Of a stretch of 64,000 nt of DNA, positions 45,210 through 54,275 are shown piece by piece. Positions within the stretch are counted from its first letter, which is position 1; each line of letters begins with the position of its first letter. The notes beneath the pieces were generated by a model. It was not told the origin of the DNA, did no database searches, and was given only the letters and a program-made list of their open reading frames with translations. The translations under genes and the position numbers were made by a program. The stretch comes from Aliarcobacter trophiarum LMG 25534 (GTDB taxonomy: Bacteria; Campylobacterota; Campylobacteria; Campylobacterales; Arcobacteraceae). The stretch covers positions 1 through 64,000 of the forward strand of contig NZ_CP031367.1 of assembly GCF_003355515.1 (NCBI RefSeq). Reading direction: 5' to 3'.

Positions 45210-46781
45210 AATTCCTTTTATCATATAAAAAATTCCAGCAGCTAAAAGAGCTGATGTAGGTACTGTAATAACCCAAGCAGCGATTATTTTTTTAACAGCA
45301 TCTCTTTTTACATATTTTGTACCTTTTGCTTGTTTGAAATCTTTTTTCTCCTGTTTTACTTGAGCTTCAATTTCATCTATTTTCTTAAATAATTCAACAA
45401 TTTTTATATAAGTTTGTTTATTTTTATCTTTAATGGCTTCAAGCTTAGATAAATCTGCTTGATTTTTTTCAAGCTCTTTTTTATGTTTTTTGAATTTCTC
45501 TCTAATATCTTGAACATAGTTCTTTTCCGTCATATCAAGAGCCTCTCTTAAAAATCCAACTCCAAAAACACCACCTATTGCAATATGAGTAGAAGATACA
45601 GGAAGACCTAATTGACTTGCTAAAATAACAGTAAGAGCAGTTGCTACTGCAATAGAGAATGCTCTCATTTGATCCAGTTCTGTAATTTCACTACCAACAG
45701 TTCTTATTAGTCTAGGACCATATAAAATAAGTCCAATAACTATACCAATTGCACCAACAACCATAATCCAAAATGGAACAGATGCATTTACATTTGCCCC
45801 TTCATGTAAAATTGCATCATTTATAGCAGCAAGAGGACCAATTGCATTTGAAACATCATTTGCCCCATGTGCAAATGATAGTAGAGCTGCACCAAAGATT
45901 AGAGCAGGTGTGAATAATTTATTTACACTAGCTCTATCATTTGATAGAGAGGATAAATTTTTATCTATACTTCTTTTAGTCAAAAAATATGCACATACAG
46001 AGAATAGAATACTAATTCCTGAGGCAAATAAGAAACTAACATGAATTACTTGCTTTAAACCTTTTAAAATTAGGTATGTAGAAAATGCCCAAGTCATTAT
46101 AGCGATTAAAATAGGAATAAATTTTTTAGCTTGTTCTAGCATATTTTCTTTATAAACAATCTGTTTTTTTATAAAATATAGGAAACTAGCAGCAATAATT
46201 CCACCGAGTAAAGGAGATATAACCCAAGAAGAAGCAATTTCTGCTAAGCTACCCCAATTTAAAATAGAAAAGCCAGCACTTGCTATTCCAGCTCCCATTA
46301 CACCACCAACAATTGCATGAGTAGTTGAAACAGGTGCACCAATAGATGTAGCAAAGTTTAACCACACAGCACCTGCAAGAAGACCTGCTGTCATTGCCCA
46401 AATAAATGAGTTTTTATCAGAAATTAATGTAATATCAATAATTCCACTTTTAATAGTATTAACAACATCCCCTCCAGCTACAATAGCTCCAGCACTTTCA
46501 AATATTGCTGCTATTATAATTGCCCCTGTTAAAGTTAAAGCTCTTGCTCCAACTGCTGGCCCTACATTGTTTGCAACATCATTTGCCCCAATATTTAAAG
46601 CCATATATGCTCCAAAAATGGCACCTATTATTAAAAAAGTATTATCGGGTACTTTACCGTGAGAAGAGTATGTCCAAAGAAATACTGCTAATAAAAATAG
46701 CAGTGAGAGAGATAATTTTGCGAAACTTGAAAGAGATTTCTCGGTGGCACTTTCAATAGTCTTTATAGTTTTAATATCCAT
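45198..46781 (-). CDS. pit: PiT-family inorganic phosphate transporter
   Basis: Low-affinity phosphate (or metal-phosphate) transporter of 527 residues. The duplicated PiT signatures are present: GANDVANNVGPAVGARALTL near residue 63 and GANDVSNAIGPLAAI near 304, each in a half with several membrane helices. A long cytoplasmic, Lys/Glu-rich coiled-coil stretch (about 410-490) interrupts before the last helix, which is unusual compared with E. coli PitA but seen in relatives. A TATAAT -10 lies 36 nt upstream. A PhoU-like partner gene is not adjacent. Confidence 0.95.
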   Translation of the reverse strand: MDIKTIKTIESATEKSLSSFAKLSLSLLFLLAVFLWTYSSHGKVPDNTFLIIGAIFGAYMALNIGANDVANNVGPAVGARALTLTGAIIIAAIFESAGAIVAGGDVVNTIKSGIIDITLISDKNSFIWAMTAGLLAGAVWLNFATSIGAPVSTTHAIVGGVMGAGIASAGFSILNWGSLAEIASSWVISPLLGGIIAASFLYFIKKQIVYKENMLEQAKKFIPILIAIMTWAFSTYLILKGLKQVIHVSFLFASGISILFSVCAYFLTKRSIDKNLSSLSNDRASVNKLFTPALIFGAALLSFAHGANDVSNAIGPLAAINDAILHEGANVNASVPFWIMVVGAIGIVIGLILYGPRLIRTVGSEITELDQMRAFSIAVATALTVILASQLGLPVSSTHIAIGGVFGVGFLREALDMTEKNYVQDIREKFKKHKKELEKNQADLSKLEAIKDKNKQTYIKIVELFKKIDEIEAQVKQEKKDFKQAKGTKYVKRDAVKKIIAAWVITVPTSALLAAGIFYMIKGIVAV

Positions 46782-46817
46782 ACGATTTTCCTTATGTATC
46801 TAAATTGTGATAAAGTT

Positions 46818-46823
46818 ATTATA
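46818..46823 (-). promoter_or_regulatory. -10 box of the pit promoter
   Basis: TATAAT on the minus strand (46823-46818), 36 nt upstream of the pit ATG; no clear -35, as usual for sigma70 promoters of Campylobacterota. AAGGAA is the Shine-Dalgarno. Confidence 0.6.
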
Positions 46824-46861
46824 GTTTAATTACTCTTATTTCGAGTTTAGTGATAACGGGG

Positions 46862-46887
46862 AAAAAGAAGAGATTTAATCTCTTCTT
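46862..46887 (-). terminator. intrinsic terminator overlapping the helicase stop codon
   Basis: AAGAAGAGAT (46865-46874) pairs with ATCTCTTCTT (46878-46887); the helicase stop codon TAA (46877-46875) is the 3-nt loop. On the minus strand the stem runs into TTTTT, a complete rho-independent terminator. Confidence 0.8.
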
Positions 46888-48395
46888 CTAGGTCTTGAAC
46901 TTCTTGCAGGTTTATCAGCAGAATCTCTACTTGAACTAGTTCTACTTCTTGATGTTGAGGGCTTTTTCTGACCACCTCTATCATCTCTTGGAGCAAAATC
47001 TCTTCTTTGTCCACCACTTCTTCCTCTTCCTCTTGAAGAACCTCTTCTATCATCACTTCTATCGTTATTTCTTGATACATTTTCTATTAATCTACTTATA
47101 TCAAGCTCACTTTTTCCTATGTGATTGTTCCCCTTTACATAAGTTTTTGAAGCAATTATAGAAGCTAATTTAAATGCAATTGTAGATATGTCAAACTCAT
47201 CTTTTAACTCTTCAACAATAGCTATTGCATAATCTTTTATCTCTTGATCTAAAATAGATTGTTTAAGCTCATCAATTTTCTTCTGTTTTACAGTTGAAAT
47301 ATTTGGAACAACTTTAGATTCTAATTTTGTACCAATTGTTTTTTCAATTCTTTGAAGAGTTCTAAACTCATGAGGTGTTACAATTGAAATAGCAACTCCT
47401 TCTTTTCCAGCTCTTCCTGTTCTTCCAATTCTATGAACATAAGATTCACCATCAAAAGGCAAGTGATAATTAAATACATGAGTTACATCATTTACATCAA
47501 GTCCTCTTGCAGCAACATCAGTTGCAATTAAAATCTCTAGCTTTGAAGTTTTAAATGCTTTAATAGCTTCTTCTCTTTGTTTTTGCTCCATATCACCGTG
47601 TAATGATTTAGCCATAAACCCTTGAGAGATTAAAAAAGTTGATAATCTATCAACATCTTTTTTTGTTCTACAAAAAATTATAGATTTTTTTGGATTTTTA
47701 TAATCAAAAAGTCTTATAAGTGCATCATCTCTCTCTCTTTCATCTACTACATAGAAAGTTTGAGTAATGTTTTTGTTTGTTACATCAGCTTTTGTAATTG
47801 TTACAAACTCTGGCTCTTTTAAAATTGTTTTTGCTAGATTTTTTATTGCTGTTGGCATTGTTGCTGAAAATAGTAAAGTTTGTCTAGTCTCAGGAAGATA
47901 TGTGAAAATCTCTTTAATATCATCTAAGAATCCCATGTCAAGCATCTCATCTGCTTCATCTAAAATTACAAATCTTGGTTTGATTTTTATATGTCCATTT
48001 TTTAATAAATCTAAAAATCTTCCAGGTGTTGCTACAATTACACTAGCAGTCTCCATTAGTTTTAGTTGTCTTGAGTATGATTGACCACCATAAACTGTTG
48101 CTGTATTTATTCCTAGAAACTTTCCAAATTTAAAAAGTTCATCAGATACTTGCATTGCTAGTTCTCTTGTTGGAACTATTACAACTGCCTCTGCATTTTT
48201 ACCCGTTAATTGATTTAAAACAGGTAGTCCAAAAGCTGCTGTTTTTCCTGTTCCTGTATGAGCTTGTCCTACCATATCTTTTCCTAAAAGTATATGTGGG
48301 ATAGCATCTATTTGAATTGGACTTGGCTCTTTAAATCCAGCTTCGTCTATTGCTTTTTGTAAATTTTCTTTGAAATTAAAATCTTTAAAAGTCAT
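46875..48395 (-). CDS. DEAD-box RNA helicase (RhlE/DeaD type)
   Basis: ATP-dependent RNA helicase of 506 residues. Q-motif region (FKDFNF ... EPSPIQIDAIP, 1-30), Walker A AHTGTGKTAA, DEAD (about 152-155), SAT, and the motif VI HRIGRTGRAGKEG are in order. After the RecA domains comes a dimerisation-like region and a C-terminal Arg/Gly/Ser-rich tail (about 440-506). It probably unwinds RNA in ribosome assembly or with RNase J. A long AT-rich leader (about 90 nt behind a TATACT -10 at 48496-48491) includes a GTATAT/ATATAC hairpin (48410-48428), compatible with cold control. Confidence 0.96.
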   Translation of the reverse strand: MTFKDFNFKENLQKAIDEAGFKEPSPIQIDAIPHILLGKDMVGQAHTGTGKTAAFGLPVLNQLTGKNAEAVVIVPTRELAMQVSDELFKFGKFLGINTATVYGGQSYSRQLKLMETASVIVATPGRFLDLLKNGHIKIKPRFVILDEADEMLDMGFLDDIKEIFTYLPETRQTLLFSATMPTAIKNLAKTILKEPEFVTITKADVTNKNITQTFYVVDERERDDALIRLFDYKNPKKSIIFCRTKKDVDRLSTFLISQGFMAKSLHGDMEQKQREEAIKAFKTSKLEILIATDVAARGLDVNDVTHVFNYHLPFDGESYVHRIGRTGRAGKEGVAISIVTPHEFRTLQRIEKTIGTKLESKVVPNISTVKQKKIDELKQSILDQEIKDYAIAIVEELKDEFDISTIAFKLASIIASKTYVKGNNHIGKSELDISRLIENVSRNNDRSDDRRGSSRGRGRSGGQRRDFAPRDDRGGQKKPSTSRSRTSSSRDSADKPARSSRPRRRD

Positions 48396-48573
48396 TTTTT
48401 ATCCTTAAAGTATATATTTTAAATATACACTCTTATATTAAAAAACCTTCCTAAAATGGATAATCAAATATAAAAAATATGTAAGTTATTAGTATAAAAT
48501 TACTAAATCTTAAAAAAAGATAGGCATATAAATGTGTATAAATCTGCGGAGTTTATCTAAAAATATATTAGAT

Positions 48574-48608
48574 ATAGCTTTAAGAAAGAAAACTTTCTTA
48601 AATGCTAT
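48574..48608 (-). terminator. long hairpin across the accC stop codon
   Basis: TTTAAGAAAG (48579-48588) and CTTTCTTAAA (48593-48602) pair perfectly around AAAA, and ATAGC (48574-48578) / GCTAT (48604-48608) extend the stem after a one-base bulge. The accC stop (48600-48598) lies inside the right arm. Confidence 0.65.
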
Positions 48609-49950
48609 CAAGACCTTTGTAGTTTTCAAGGTATTTTGTATCGTAGTTGTTATCAACAAAATCTTGGTTCGCCATCATTTTTTTATGGAATGGGATATTT
48701 GTTTTAATTCCTTCAACCTCAAACTCACTTAAAGCTCTCTTCATAATGTTTATAGCTTTATTTCTATCTCTACCCCAAACGATTAGTTTTCCAATCATTG
48801 AATCATAATGAGGAGGAACTATATAGTTTGTATAGATATGTGAATCTACTCTTACATTTCTTCCACCTGGAACCATCCATTGAGTTATCTTTCCAGGACA
48901 TGGTAAGAAAGTATTTGGGTCTTCAGCTGTAATTCTACACTCAATAGCATGACCTCTAAATCTAATACTATCTTGAGCTGGAAGCTCTTTACCTTCAGCT
49001 ACTTTTATCATCAACTCTACAATATCAAGACCTGAAACCATCTCAGAAACAGGATGTTCTACTTGAAGTCTAGTATTCATCTCCATAAAATAGATATTTT
49101 GTTTATCATCTGCTAAAAACTCAAAAGTTCCAGCACCCTCATATTTTAAATATTTTGTAGCTTTTACTGCAACTTCCAAAAGTTTTGCTCTTGTCTCTTC
49201 ATTTAATAAAATTGCTGGTGATTCTTCAATAACTTTTTGGTGTCTTCTTTGTAAAGAGCAATCTCTTTCCCCAACATGAATAGCATTTCCATGGCTATCT
49301 CCAATTACTTGAACTTCTATATGTCTAGGATTATTTATAAATCTCTCTAAATACATAGTCCCATCACCAAATGCTGCTAATGCTTCACTTGAAGCTGCAA
49401 GGTATTGTGAGTCAAAGTCTTTCTCTTCTTTGATTAATCTCATACCTCTTCCACCACCACCAGCAGATGCTTTTGCCATAATTGGATAACCAATCTCACG
49501 TGCAATTTTTTTACCTTCATCAAGAGTTCTTACTGCACCTTTACTTCCAGGAACTACAGGTACTCCTGCTTTTACCATCTCTTCTTTTGCTTTTGATTTA
49601 TCAGCCATCTTTTCCATAACTTCAGAAGATGGACCAATAAATTTAATATTGTGTAGTTTACAAATCTCTACAAAATCTTGGTTTTCAGATAAAAATCCAT
49701 ATCCAGGGAAAATTGCATCACAACCAGTCATTTCAGCTGCTGTTATAAGAGCAGGAATATTTAAGTATGATTCACTAGATTTTGCTCCACCAATACAAAC
49801 AGCTTCATCTGCATGTTTTAAATAAGAGGCATTTTTATCTCCAGCACTATAAACTGCAACAGATTTTTTACCCATCTCTTTTATAGTTCTAATAGCTCTT
49901 TGAACTATCTCACCTCTATTTGCTATTAAAATCTTTTTTATTTCTGCCAT
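48598..49950 (-). CDS. accC: acetyl-CoA carboxylase, biotin carboxylase subunit
   Basis: ATP-grasp enzyme that carboxylates the biotin of AccB in the first step of fatty-acid synthesis. The 450-residue protein starts IKKILIANRGEIVQRAIRT, has the glycine-rich ATP loop KASAGGGGRGMRL, the catalytic segment FMEMNTRLQVEHPV, and a C-terminal biotin-carboxylase domain. The start at ATG 49950 is taken over an in-frame ATG at 49974 that lies inside accB. It follows accB by about 10 nt and ends in a long hairpin. Confidence 0.97.
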   Translation of the reverse strand: MAEIKKILIANRGEIVQRAIRTIKEMGKKSVAVYSAGDKNASYLKHADEAVCIGGAKSSESYLNIPALITAAEMTGCDAIFPGYGFLSENQDFVEICKLHNIKFIGPSSEVMEKMADKSKAKEEMVKAGVPVVPGSKGAVRTLDEGKKIAREIGYPIMAKASAGGGGRGMRLIKEEKDFDSQYLAASSEALAAFGDGTMYLERFINNPRHIEVQVIGDSHGNAIHVGERDCSLQRRHQKVIEESPAILLNEETRAKLLEVAVKATKYLKYEGAGTFEFLADDKQNIYFMEMNTRLQVEHPVSEMVSGLDIVELMIKVAEGKELPAQDSIRFRGHAIECRITAEDPNTFLPCPGKITQWMVPGGRNVRVDSHIYTNYIVPPHYDSMIGKLIVWGRDRNKAINIMKRALSEFEVEGIKTNIPFHKKMMANQDFVDNNYDTKYLENYKGLDSI

Positions 49951-49960
49951 ATTTTGCTTC

Positions 49961-50446
49961 TTAAACTTTTTCAACTATAAATATTGGCATATCATATTCA
50001 ACTGGTTCACCGTTTTGAACTAAAATATCAATAATTTTACAATCATATTCAGCTTCAACCTCATTCATAATTTTCATAGCCTCTAAAATACATAGAGTTT
50101 GTCCTTTTCTAACAATATCACCAATTCCACAAAAAGATGGAGAATCAGGAGAAGGAGAAGAGTAGTAAGTTCCCACCATAGGTGCATTTATTGTTATTCC
50201 ATTTACTGAATTCTCTTTTGGTGTTTCATTTGAAACAGCAGGAGTAGATAAAACAGATGAAGATGTAGAAGCAGTTTGAGCAACTGGAGCAATAGCTTGA
50301 GCCATTGGAGTTGTAGAAACTGTAGTAACCCCACCTTCAAAACCTCTTTGCATAGAGATTTCAAACTCTCCTTCTTTAACTCTTAGTTTATTAAGTTCAC
50401 TTTTATCGAAAACTCTAATCAACTCTTTTATATCTTTAAAATCCAT
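49961..50446 (-). CDS. accB: acetyl-CoA carboxylase biotin carboxyl carrier protein
   Basis: Carrier subunit of 161 residues. The N-terminal ~50 residues are the helical dimerisation part, then a Pro/Ala/Thr/Ser linker (about 55-85), and the C-terminal biotinyl domain with the biotinylated Lys in EAMKIMNE and flanking APMVGTYYSSPSPDSPSF. It is the first gene of the accB-accC unit; its promoter lies in the 141-bp spacer shared with the divergent dCMP deaminase gene. Confidence 0.97.
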   Translation of the reverse strand: MDFKDIKELIRVFDKSELNKLRVKEGEFEISMQRGFEGGVTTVSTTPMAQAIAPVAQTASTSSSVLSTPAVSNETPKENSVNGITINAPMVGTYYSSPSPDSPSFCGIGDIVRKGQTLCILEAMKIMNEVEAEYDCKIIDILVQNGEPVEYDMPIFIVEKV

Positions 50447-50534
50447 ATTTAGCCTTTTTTTTAGAAAAATTTCTATGATAATATCAAAAACTTTCTAATT
50501 TTTATATTTTTATTTACAAAAATAAGCTTTTTTT

Positions 50535-50565
50535 AAGATTATAAATCAAATTTTGTTATAATCTT
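50535..50565 (+). promoter_or_regulatory. promoter of the dCMP deaminase gene with 10-bp inverted repeat
   Basis: TATAAT (50557-50562) is a strong -10 pointing to the deaminase gene. It lies in the right arm of a perfect inverted repeat, AAGATTATAA (50535-50544) and TTATAATCTT (50556-50565), spacer 11 bp. The accB promoter must lie further left in the same spacer. Confidence 0.5.
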
Positions 50566-50587
50566 TAAAAAAAATTAGGTTAGAAAT

Positions 50588-51022
50588 ATGATTAGTGATA
50601 AAAACTTTTTAAATATTGCAAAAGAGATATCTCTTGCTTCAAAATGCGTATCAAAACAAGTTGGAGCTGTAATAGTAAAAGATGGAAGAATTCTATCAAC
50701 TGGATATAATGGAACACCTTCTGGGTACCAAAATTGCAGTGATTATTGGAATGCAGAATATACAAAAGAGCACCACGAATGGTCAAAAACTTATGAGATA
50801 CATGCAGAGATGAATGCTATTATTTGGGCTGCAAGAAAAGGTATTAGTATCGAAGGTGGAACAATTTATGTGACATTAGAACCTTGTAGCGAATGCTCAA
50901 AAAATCTAATAGCAAGTGGAATAAAAAGAATAGTATATGAAAAATCTTATGAACATACAAATTCGCAAATCATCTCAAAATTCTTAGAAGATAATGGTGT
51001 TGTTATAGAGCAAATTTTATAA
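50588..51022 (+). CDS. dCMP deaminase-family protein
   Basis: Zinc-dependent deaminase of 144 residues that would convert dCMP to dUMP for dTTP supply (ComEB/Dcd-like family). The zinc and proton-shuttle motif HAEMNAI (about 79-85) and the second motif LEPCSEC are present, and the N-terminus IAKEISLASKCVSKQVGAVIVKDGRILSTGYNG is typical of dCMP deaminase rather than tRNA or cytidine deaminases. The Shine-Dalgarno is weak (TTAGGTTAG). A hairpin follows the gene. Confidence 0.9.
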   Translation: MISDKNFLNIAKEISLASKCVSKQVGAVIVKDGRILSTGYNGTPSGYQNCSDYWNAEYTKEHHEWSKTYEIHAEMNAIIWAARKGISIEGGTIYVTLEPCSECSKNLIASGIKRIVYEKSYEHTNSQIISKFLEDNGVVIEQIL

Positions 51023-51027
51023 AATTT

Positions 51028-51053
51028 AAGGGAATTTCGATAAAATATCCCTT
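51028..51053 (+). terminator. terminator after the dCMP deaminase gene
   Basis: AAGGGA (51028-51033) pairs with TCCCTT (51048-51053), followed by TTA. A TAAAAT box within the loop region could be the -10 of the next gene, so the site may be both terminator and promoter. The stop codon upstream sits in an AT palindrome (51012-51027). Confidence 0.5.
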
Positions 51054-51077
51054 TTATCAAAGAAAGGATTTCCAAAA

Positions 51078-51905
51078 ATGCACAAATTTCTATTAGCTTT
51101 ACTTTTAGGCTCAAGTTTAACATATGCTTCAACACTAAATGGTATAGCAATTACGGTTAATGATGAACCAATTACACAATATGATATTGAAAAAACAATG
51201 TCAGTAAATAAAATCTCAAAGAATGAAGCAGTTAGCTATCTTATAGATAAGATTTTATATGACCAATTAGTAAAGAAAAACAATATCTCTGCTGATATTT
51301 TTGAAACAAATGAGTATATTGAAAAACTTGCAAATTCAAATGGAATGGATGTATATGCTTTTAAATCTATTGTAAAACAAGAGTATCCAAACTATGAAGT
51401 TTTTGAGAATGAGGCAAAAAATGCTGTAATTAGACAAAAACTTATTAGTAGCTTAGTTCGTGGGCAACTTGCAATTGCAAATGATGATGATATGCAACTA
51501 TATTATGAAAAAAATATAAATAAATATTTAACTTCAAAGTATTTTGAGGTTATTCAATATAGCTCTACAAATAAAAATGCACTTATTGATACAATTCAAA
51601 ATCAAGCAAAAGCAAAATCAAGTGAAGTTACAAAAACTCCCTTAAGATTAGATAGTAGTAAAATTCATGCTCAGTTACAATATATTTTAAATGGAACAAA
51701 ACAAAATACATTTACACCAATATTTACGGCTGATAAACAGTATGTTACTCTATTTTTAAAACAAGCAGAAGGGAAAGTTGCTTTACCTTTTGAGATGGTA
51801 AAACCTAGAGTTTTTAATGATATTATGGAACAAAGAGAGCAAACATTTTTGAAAGATCATTTTGAGAAACAAAAAGTAAAAGCAGATATAAAAGTATTAA
51901 GATAA
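51078..51905 (+). CDS. SurA-like periplasmic chaperone
   Basis: A 275-residue exported protein: signal peptide 1-17 (LTYAS) and a SurA_N-type helical domain (about 20-140; [54 protein letters not shown]). The C-terminal half may be a degenerate parvulin domain (FEVIQYSS ... [18 protein letters not shown]) without clear catalytic residues. It resembles the C. jejuni Cj1289 type of chaperone for outer-membrane proteins. It begins the surA-like, gatB, gpsA, acuI run. Confidence 0.85.
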   Translation: MHKFLLALLLGSSLTYASTLNGIAITVNDEPITQYDIEKTMSVNKISKNEAVSYLIDKILYDQLVKKNNISADIFETNEYIEKLANSNGMDVYAFKSIVKQEYPNYEVFENEAKNAVIRQKLISSLVRGQLAIANDDDMQLYYEKNINKYLTSKYFEVIQYSSTNKNALIDTIQNQAKAKSSEVTKTPLRLDSSKIHAQLQYILNGTKQNTFTPIFTADKQYVTLFLKQAEGKVALPFEMVKPRVFNDIMEQREQTFLKDHFEKQKVKADIKVLR

Positions 51906-51916
51906 GGATTATAAAT

Positions 51917-53356
51917 ATGTCAAGTATGTTTGAAACAGTAATAGGGCTAGAGGTTCATGCACAATTAAATACAAAAAGTAAGCTTTTTTGTTCTTGTGCA
52001 ACAAGTTTTGGAGAAGAGGCAAATAGTAACACTTGTCCAACTTGTTTAGCTCTTCCTGGAGGACTTCCAGTTCTAAATAAAGAGGCAGTACATAAAGCAA
52101 TTATGTTAGGAACTGCTCTTAAATCAAAGATAAATAAAGTATCAGTATTCGATAGAAAGAATTATTTCTATCCTGATTTACCAACTGGTTATCAAATATC
52201 TCAATTAAGTACTCCTGTTGTTGGACTTGGTGAATTGACTATAGATTTTCCAGATGGAACTAGTAAAACTATTGGAGTTACAAGAGCACATTTAGAAAAT
52301 GATGCTGGAAAGAACATTCATAGTGGTAACCACTCACAAGTAGATTTAAACCGTGCAGGAACTCCGTTACTTGAAATTGTTAGTGAACCAGATATGAGAA
52401 GTGCAGAAGAGGCTATTTTATATCTTAAAAAACTTCACTCAATTGTTAGGTATATTGGAATTAGCGATGCAAATATGCAAGAGGGAAGTTTTAGATGTGA
52501 TGTAAATGTCTCTATTCGTCCAAAAGGTGATACAAAGTTTTATACTAGATGTGAAATTAAAAATATGAACTCATTTAGGTTTATTGAAAAAGCAATTGCC
52601 TATGAAGTTAATAGACAAATAGAAGCTTGGGAAGATGGTGTTTATGAAAGAGAGATAGTTCAAGAGACTAGACTTTTTGATACAAATACAGGGGAAACTA
52701 GAAGTATGAGAGGAAAAGAGGATGCTGCTGATTATAGATATTTTCCTGACCCTGATTTACTCTCTTTAGTAATTAGTGATGAGATGTTAGAAGAGTATTC
52801 AAAAATTCCAGAACTTCCTGATGAAAAAAAAGCTAGATTTGTAAAAGAGTATGGATTAAAAGAGTATGATGCATCTGTTATAACTTCATCTTTGGAGATG
52901 GCAAACTATTTTGATTCAATGATGAGCGAAGGAATTAGTGCCAAAAATGCGACAACGTGGTTAACAGTTGAACTTCAAGGAAGATTAAAAGAGGGTGTTA
53001 CTATTGAAGAGTCTCCAATAGATGCAAAAACACTAGCTACAATTGTAAAAAGGATTGAAGATAGTACAATTTCAGGAAAAGCCGCAAAAGAGGTTTTAGA
53101 TGATTTAATTGCAAATAGCTCTGATAATGTAGATGCAACAATTGAAAAATTGGGACTTAAACAAGTAAGTGATGATGGAGCAATATTGGCTATTATTGAT
53201 GAGATTTTAAGTGCAAATCAAGATAAAGTAGCTGAATATAAAGCTGGAAAAGAAAAGATGTTTGCATTCTTTGTTGGACAAACTATGAAAGCTAGTAAAG
53301 GTAGTGCAAATCCTCAAAAAGTAAATGAGTTAATTAAAGAGAGATTATCAAAATAA
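51917..53356 (+). CDS. gatB: Asp-tRNA(Asn)/Glu-tRNA(Gln) amidotransferase subunit B
   Basis: tRNA-binding kinase subunit of GatCAB, which turns Glu-tRNA(Gln) (and Asp-tRNA(Asn)) into the amide form. The 479-residue protein has [12 protein letters not shown], the zinc cysteines around [20 protein letters not shown], the phosphorylation cleft [17 protein letters not shown], the YRYFPDPDL segment, and the C-terminal YqeY-like tail. It starts 11 nt after the SurA-like gene and overlaps gpsA by one base. GatA and GatC are not adjacent. Confidence 0.97.
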   Translation: MSSMFETVIGLEVHAQLNTKSKLFCSCATSFGEEANSNTCPTCLALPGGLPVLNKEAVHKAIMLGTALKSKINKVSVFDRKNYFYPDLPTGYQISQLSTPVVGLGELTIDFPDGTSKTIGVTRAHLENDAGKNIHSGNHSQVDLNRAGTPLLEIVSEPDMRSAEEAILYLKKLHSIVRYIGISDANMQEGSFRCDVNVSIRPKGDTKFYTRCEIKNMNSFRFIEKAIAYEVNRQIEAWEDGVYEREIVQETRLFDTNTGETRSMRGKEDAADYRYFPDPDLLSLVISDEMLEEYSKIPELPDEKKARFVKEYGLKEYDASVITSSLEMANYFDSMMSEGISAKNATTWLTVELQGRLKEGVTIEESPIDAKTLATIVKRIEDSTISGKAAKEVLDDLIANSSDNVDATIEKLGLKQVSDDGAILAIIDEILSANQDKVAEYKAGKEKMFAFFVGQTMKASKGSANPQKVNELIKERLSK

Positions 53357-54252
53357 TGAGAAAAGGGAAACTTGCAGTTATTGGAGCAGGAAAATGGGGA
53401 CAAGCTCTTCATTTTGCATTAAGTCAAAAAGAAGAGTGCTATATAACTTCAAGATCAAAAAGGGATATTAAAAACTTTGTTGACTTAGAGTTTGCTCTCT
53501 CTTGTGAATATTTAGTAATTGCAATTCCCGCCCAAGAAATAAGAAATTGGCTAGAGAAAAACTTTGTATATTCCAATCAAAAAATATTAGTTGCAAGCAA
53601 AGGAATAGAGGCCTCTACAGGAGCATTTTTAAATGAAATCTATAGTAACTTTATACCAAATAATAGTATTGGTTTTATCTCTGGACCATCATTTGCAGCT
53701 GAGGTTATACAAGGGCTTCCTTGTGCTTTAGTTATAAATTCTAAATCAAAAAAGATATATGAAGAGTTTAGTAAATTTTTCCCAAATTTTATAAAAACAT
53801 ACTATAGTTCAGATGTTGTAGGAGCTGAAATAGCAGGGGCTTATAAAAATGTTTTAGCAATTGCTAGTGGAATTTGTGAAGGATTAAATTTAGGGAATAA
53901 TGCAAAAGCCTCTTTAATATCAAGAGGCTTAGTGGAGATGCAACGATTTGGTAAATATTTTGGAGCAAAAAAGATGACTTTTTTAGGTCTTAGTGGAGCT
54001 GGAGATCTATTTTTGACAGCAAACTCTACAATGAGTAGGAACTATAGAGTTGGTTTGGGACTTGCTACAAATAGAAGTTTAGAAGAGATATTAAAAGAGT
54101 TAGGAGAAGTTGCTGAGGGAGTACAAACAGCAAATGCAATAGATAAGCTATCAAAAATGTACAAGATTTACACTCCAATTGCAAAAGAGGTTAAACTTAT
54201 ACTAGATGGAAAAAGTCCAAAAGATAGTTTAAATGATTTAATAAAAAACTAA
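53356..54252 (+). CDS. gpsA: NAD(P)-dependent glycerol-3-phosphate dehydrogenase
   Basis: Makes sn-glycerol-3-phosphate for phospholipids. The 298-residue protein has the Rossmann loop VIGAGKWGQAL at the N-terminus, GPSFAAEV in the middle, and the catalytic Lys in GAYKNVLAIASGICEGL; the C-terminal helical domain contains GLSGAGDLFLT. Its ATG overlaps the gatB stop (TAATG), so it is translationally coupled. It is at the short end of the family length (usually ~330). Confidence 0.95.
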   Translation: MRKGKLAVIGAGKWGQALHFALSQKEECYITSRSKRDIKNFVDLEFALSCEYLVIAIPAQEIRNWLEKNFVYSNQKILVASKGIEASTGAFLNEIYSNFIPNNSIGFISGPSFAAEVIQGLPCALVINSKSKKIYEEFSKFFPNFIKTYYSSDVVGAEIAGAYKNVLAIASGICEGLNLGNNAKASLISRGLVEMQRFGKYFGAKKMTFLGLSGAGDLFLTANSTMSRNYRVGLGLATNRSLEEILKELGEVAEGVQTANAIDKLSKMYKIYTPIAKEVKLILDGKSPKDSLNDLIKN

Positions 54253-54275
54253 AAATTCAAATCAAAAGGGAAAAA

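Noticed and set aside
46847-47080. Acidic minus-strand frame overlapping the DEAD-box helicase tail
   Set aside because: It is the shifted frame of the Arg/Gly/Ser-rich tail; the Glu/Val bias follows from that repetitive codon use.
48532-48732. Plus-strand frame of 66 codons over the 3' end of accC
   Set aside because: Lies mostly antisense to accC and the accC hairpin, with no Shine-Dalgarno and no recognisable domain.
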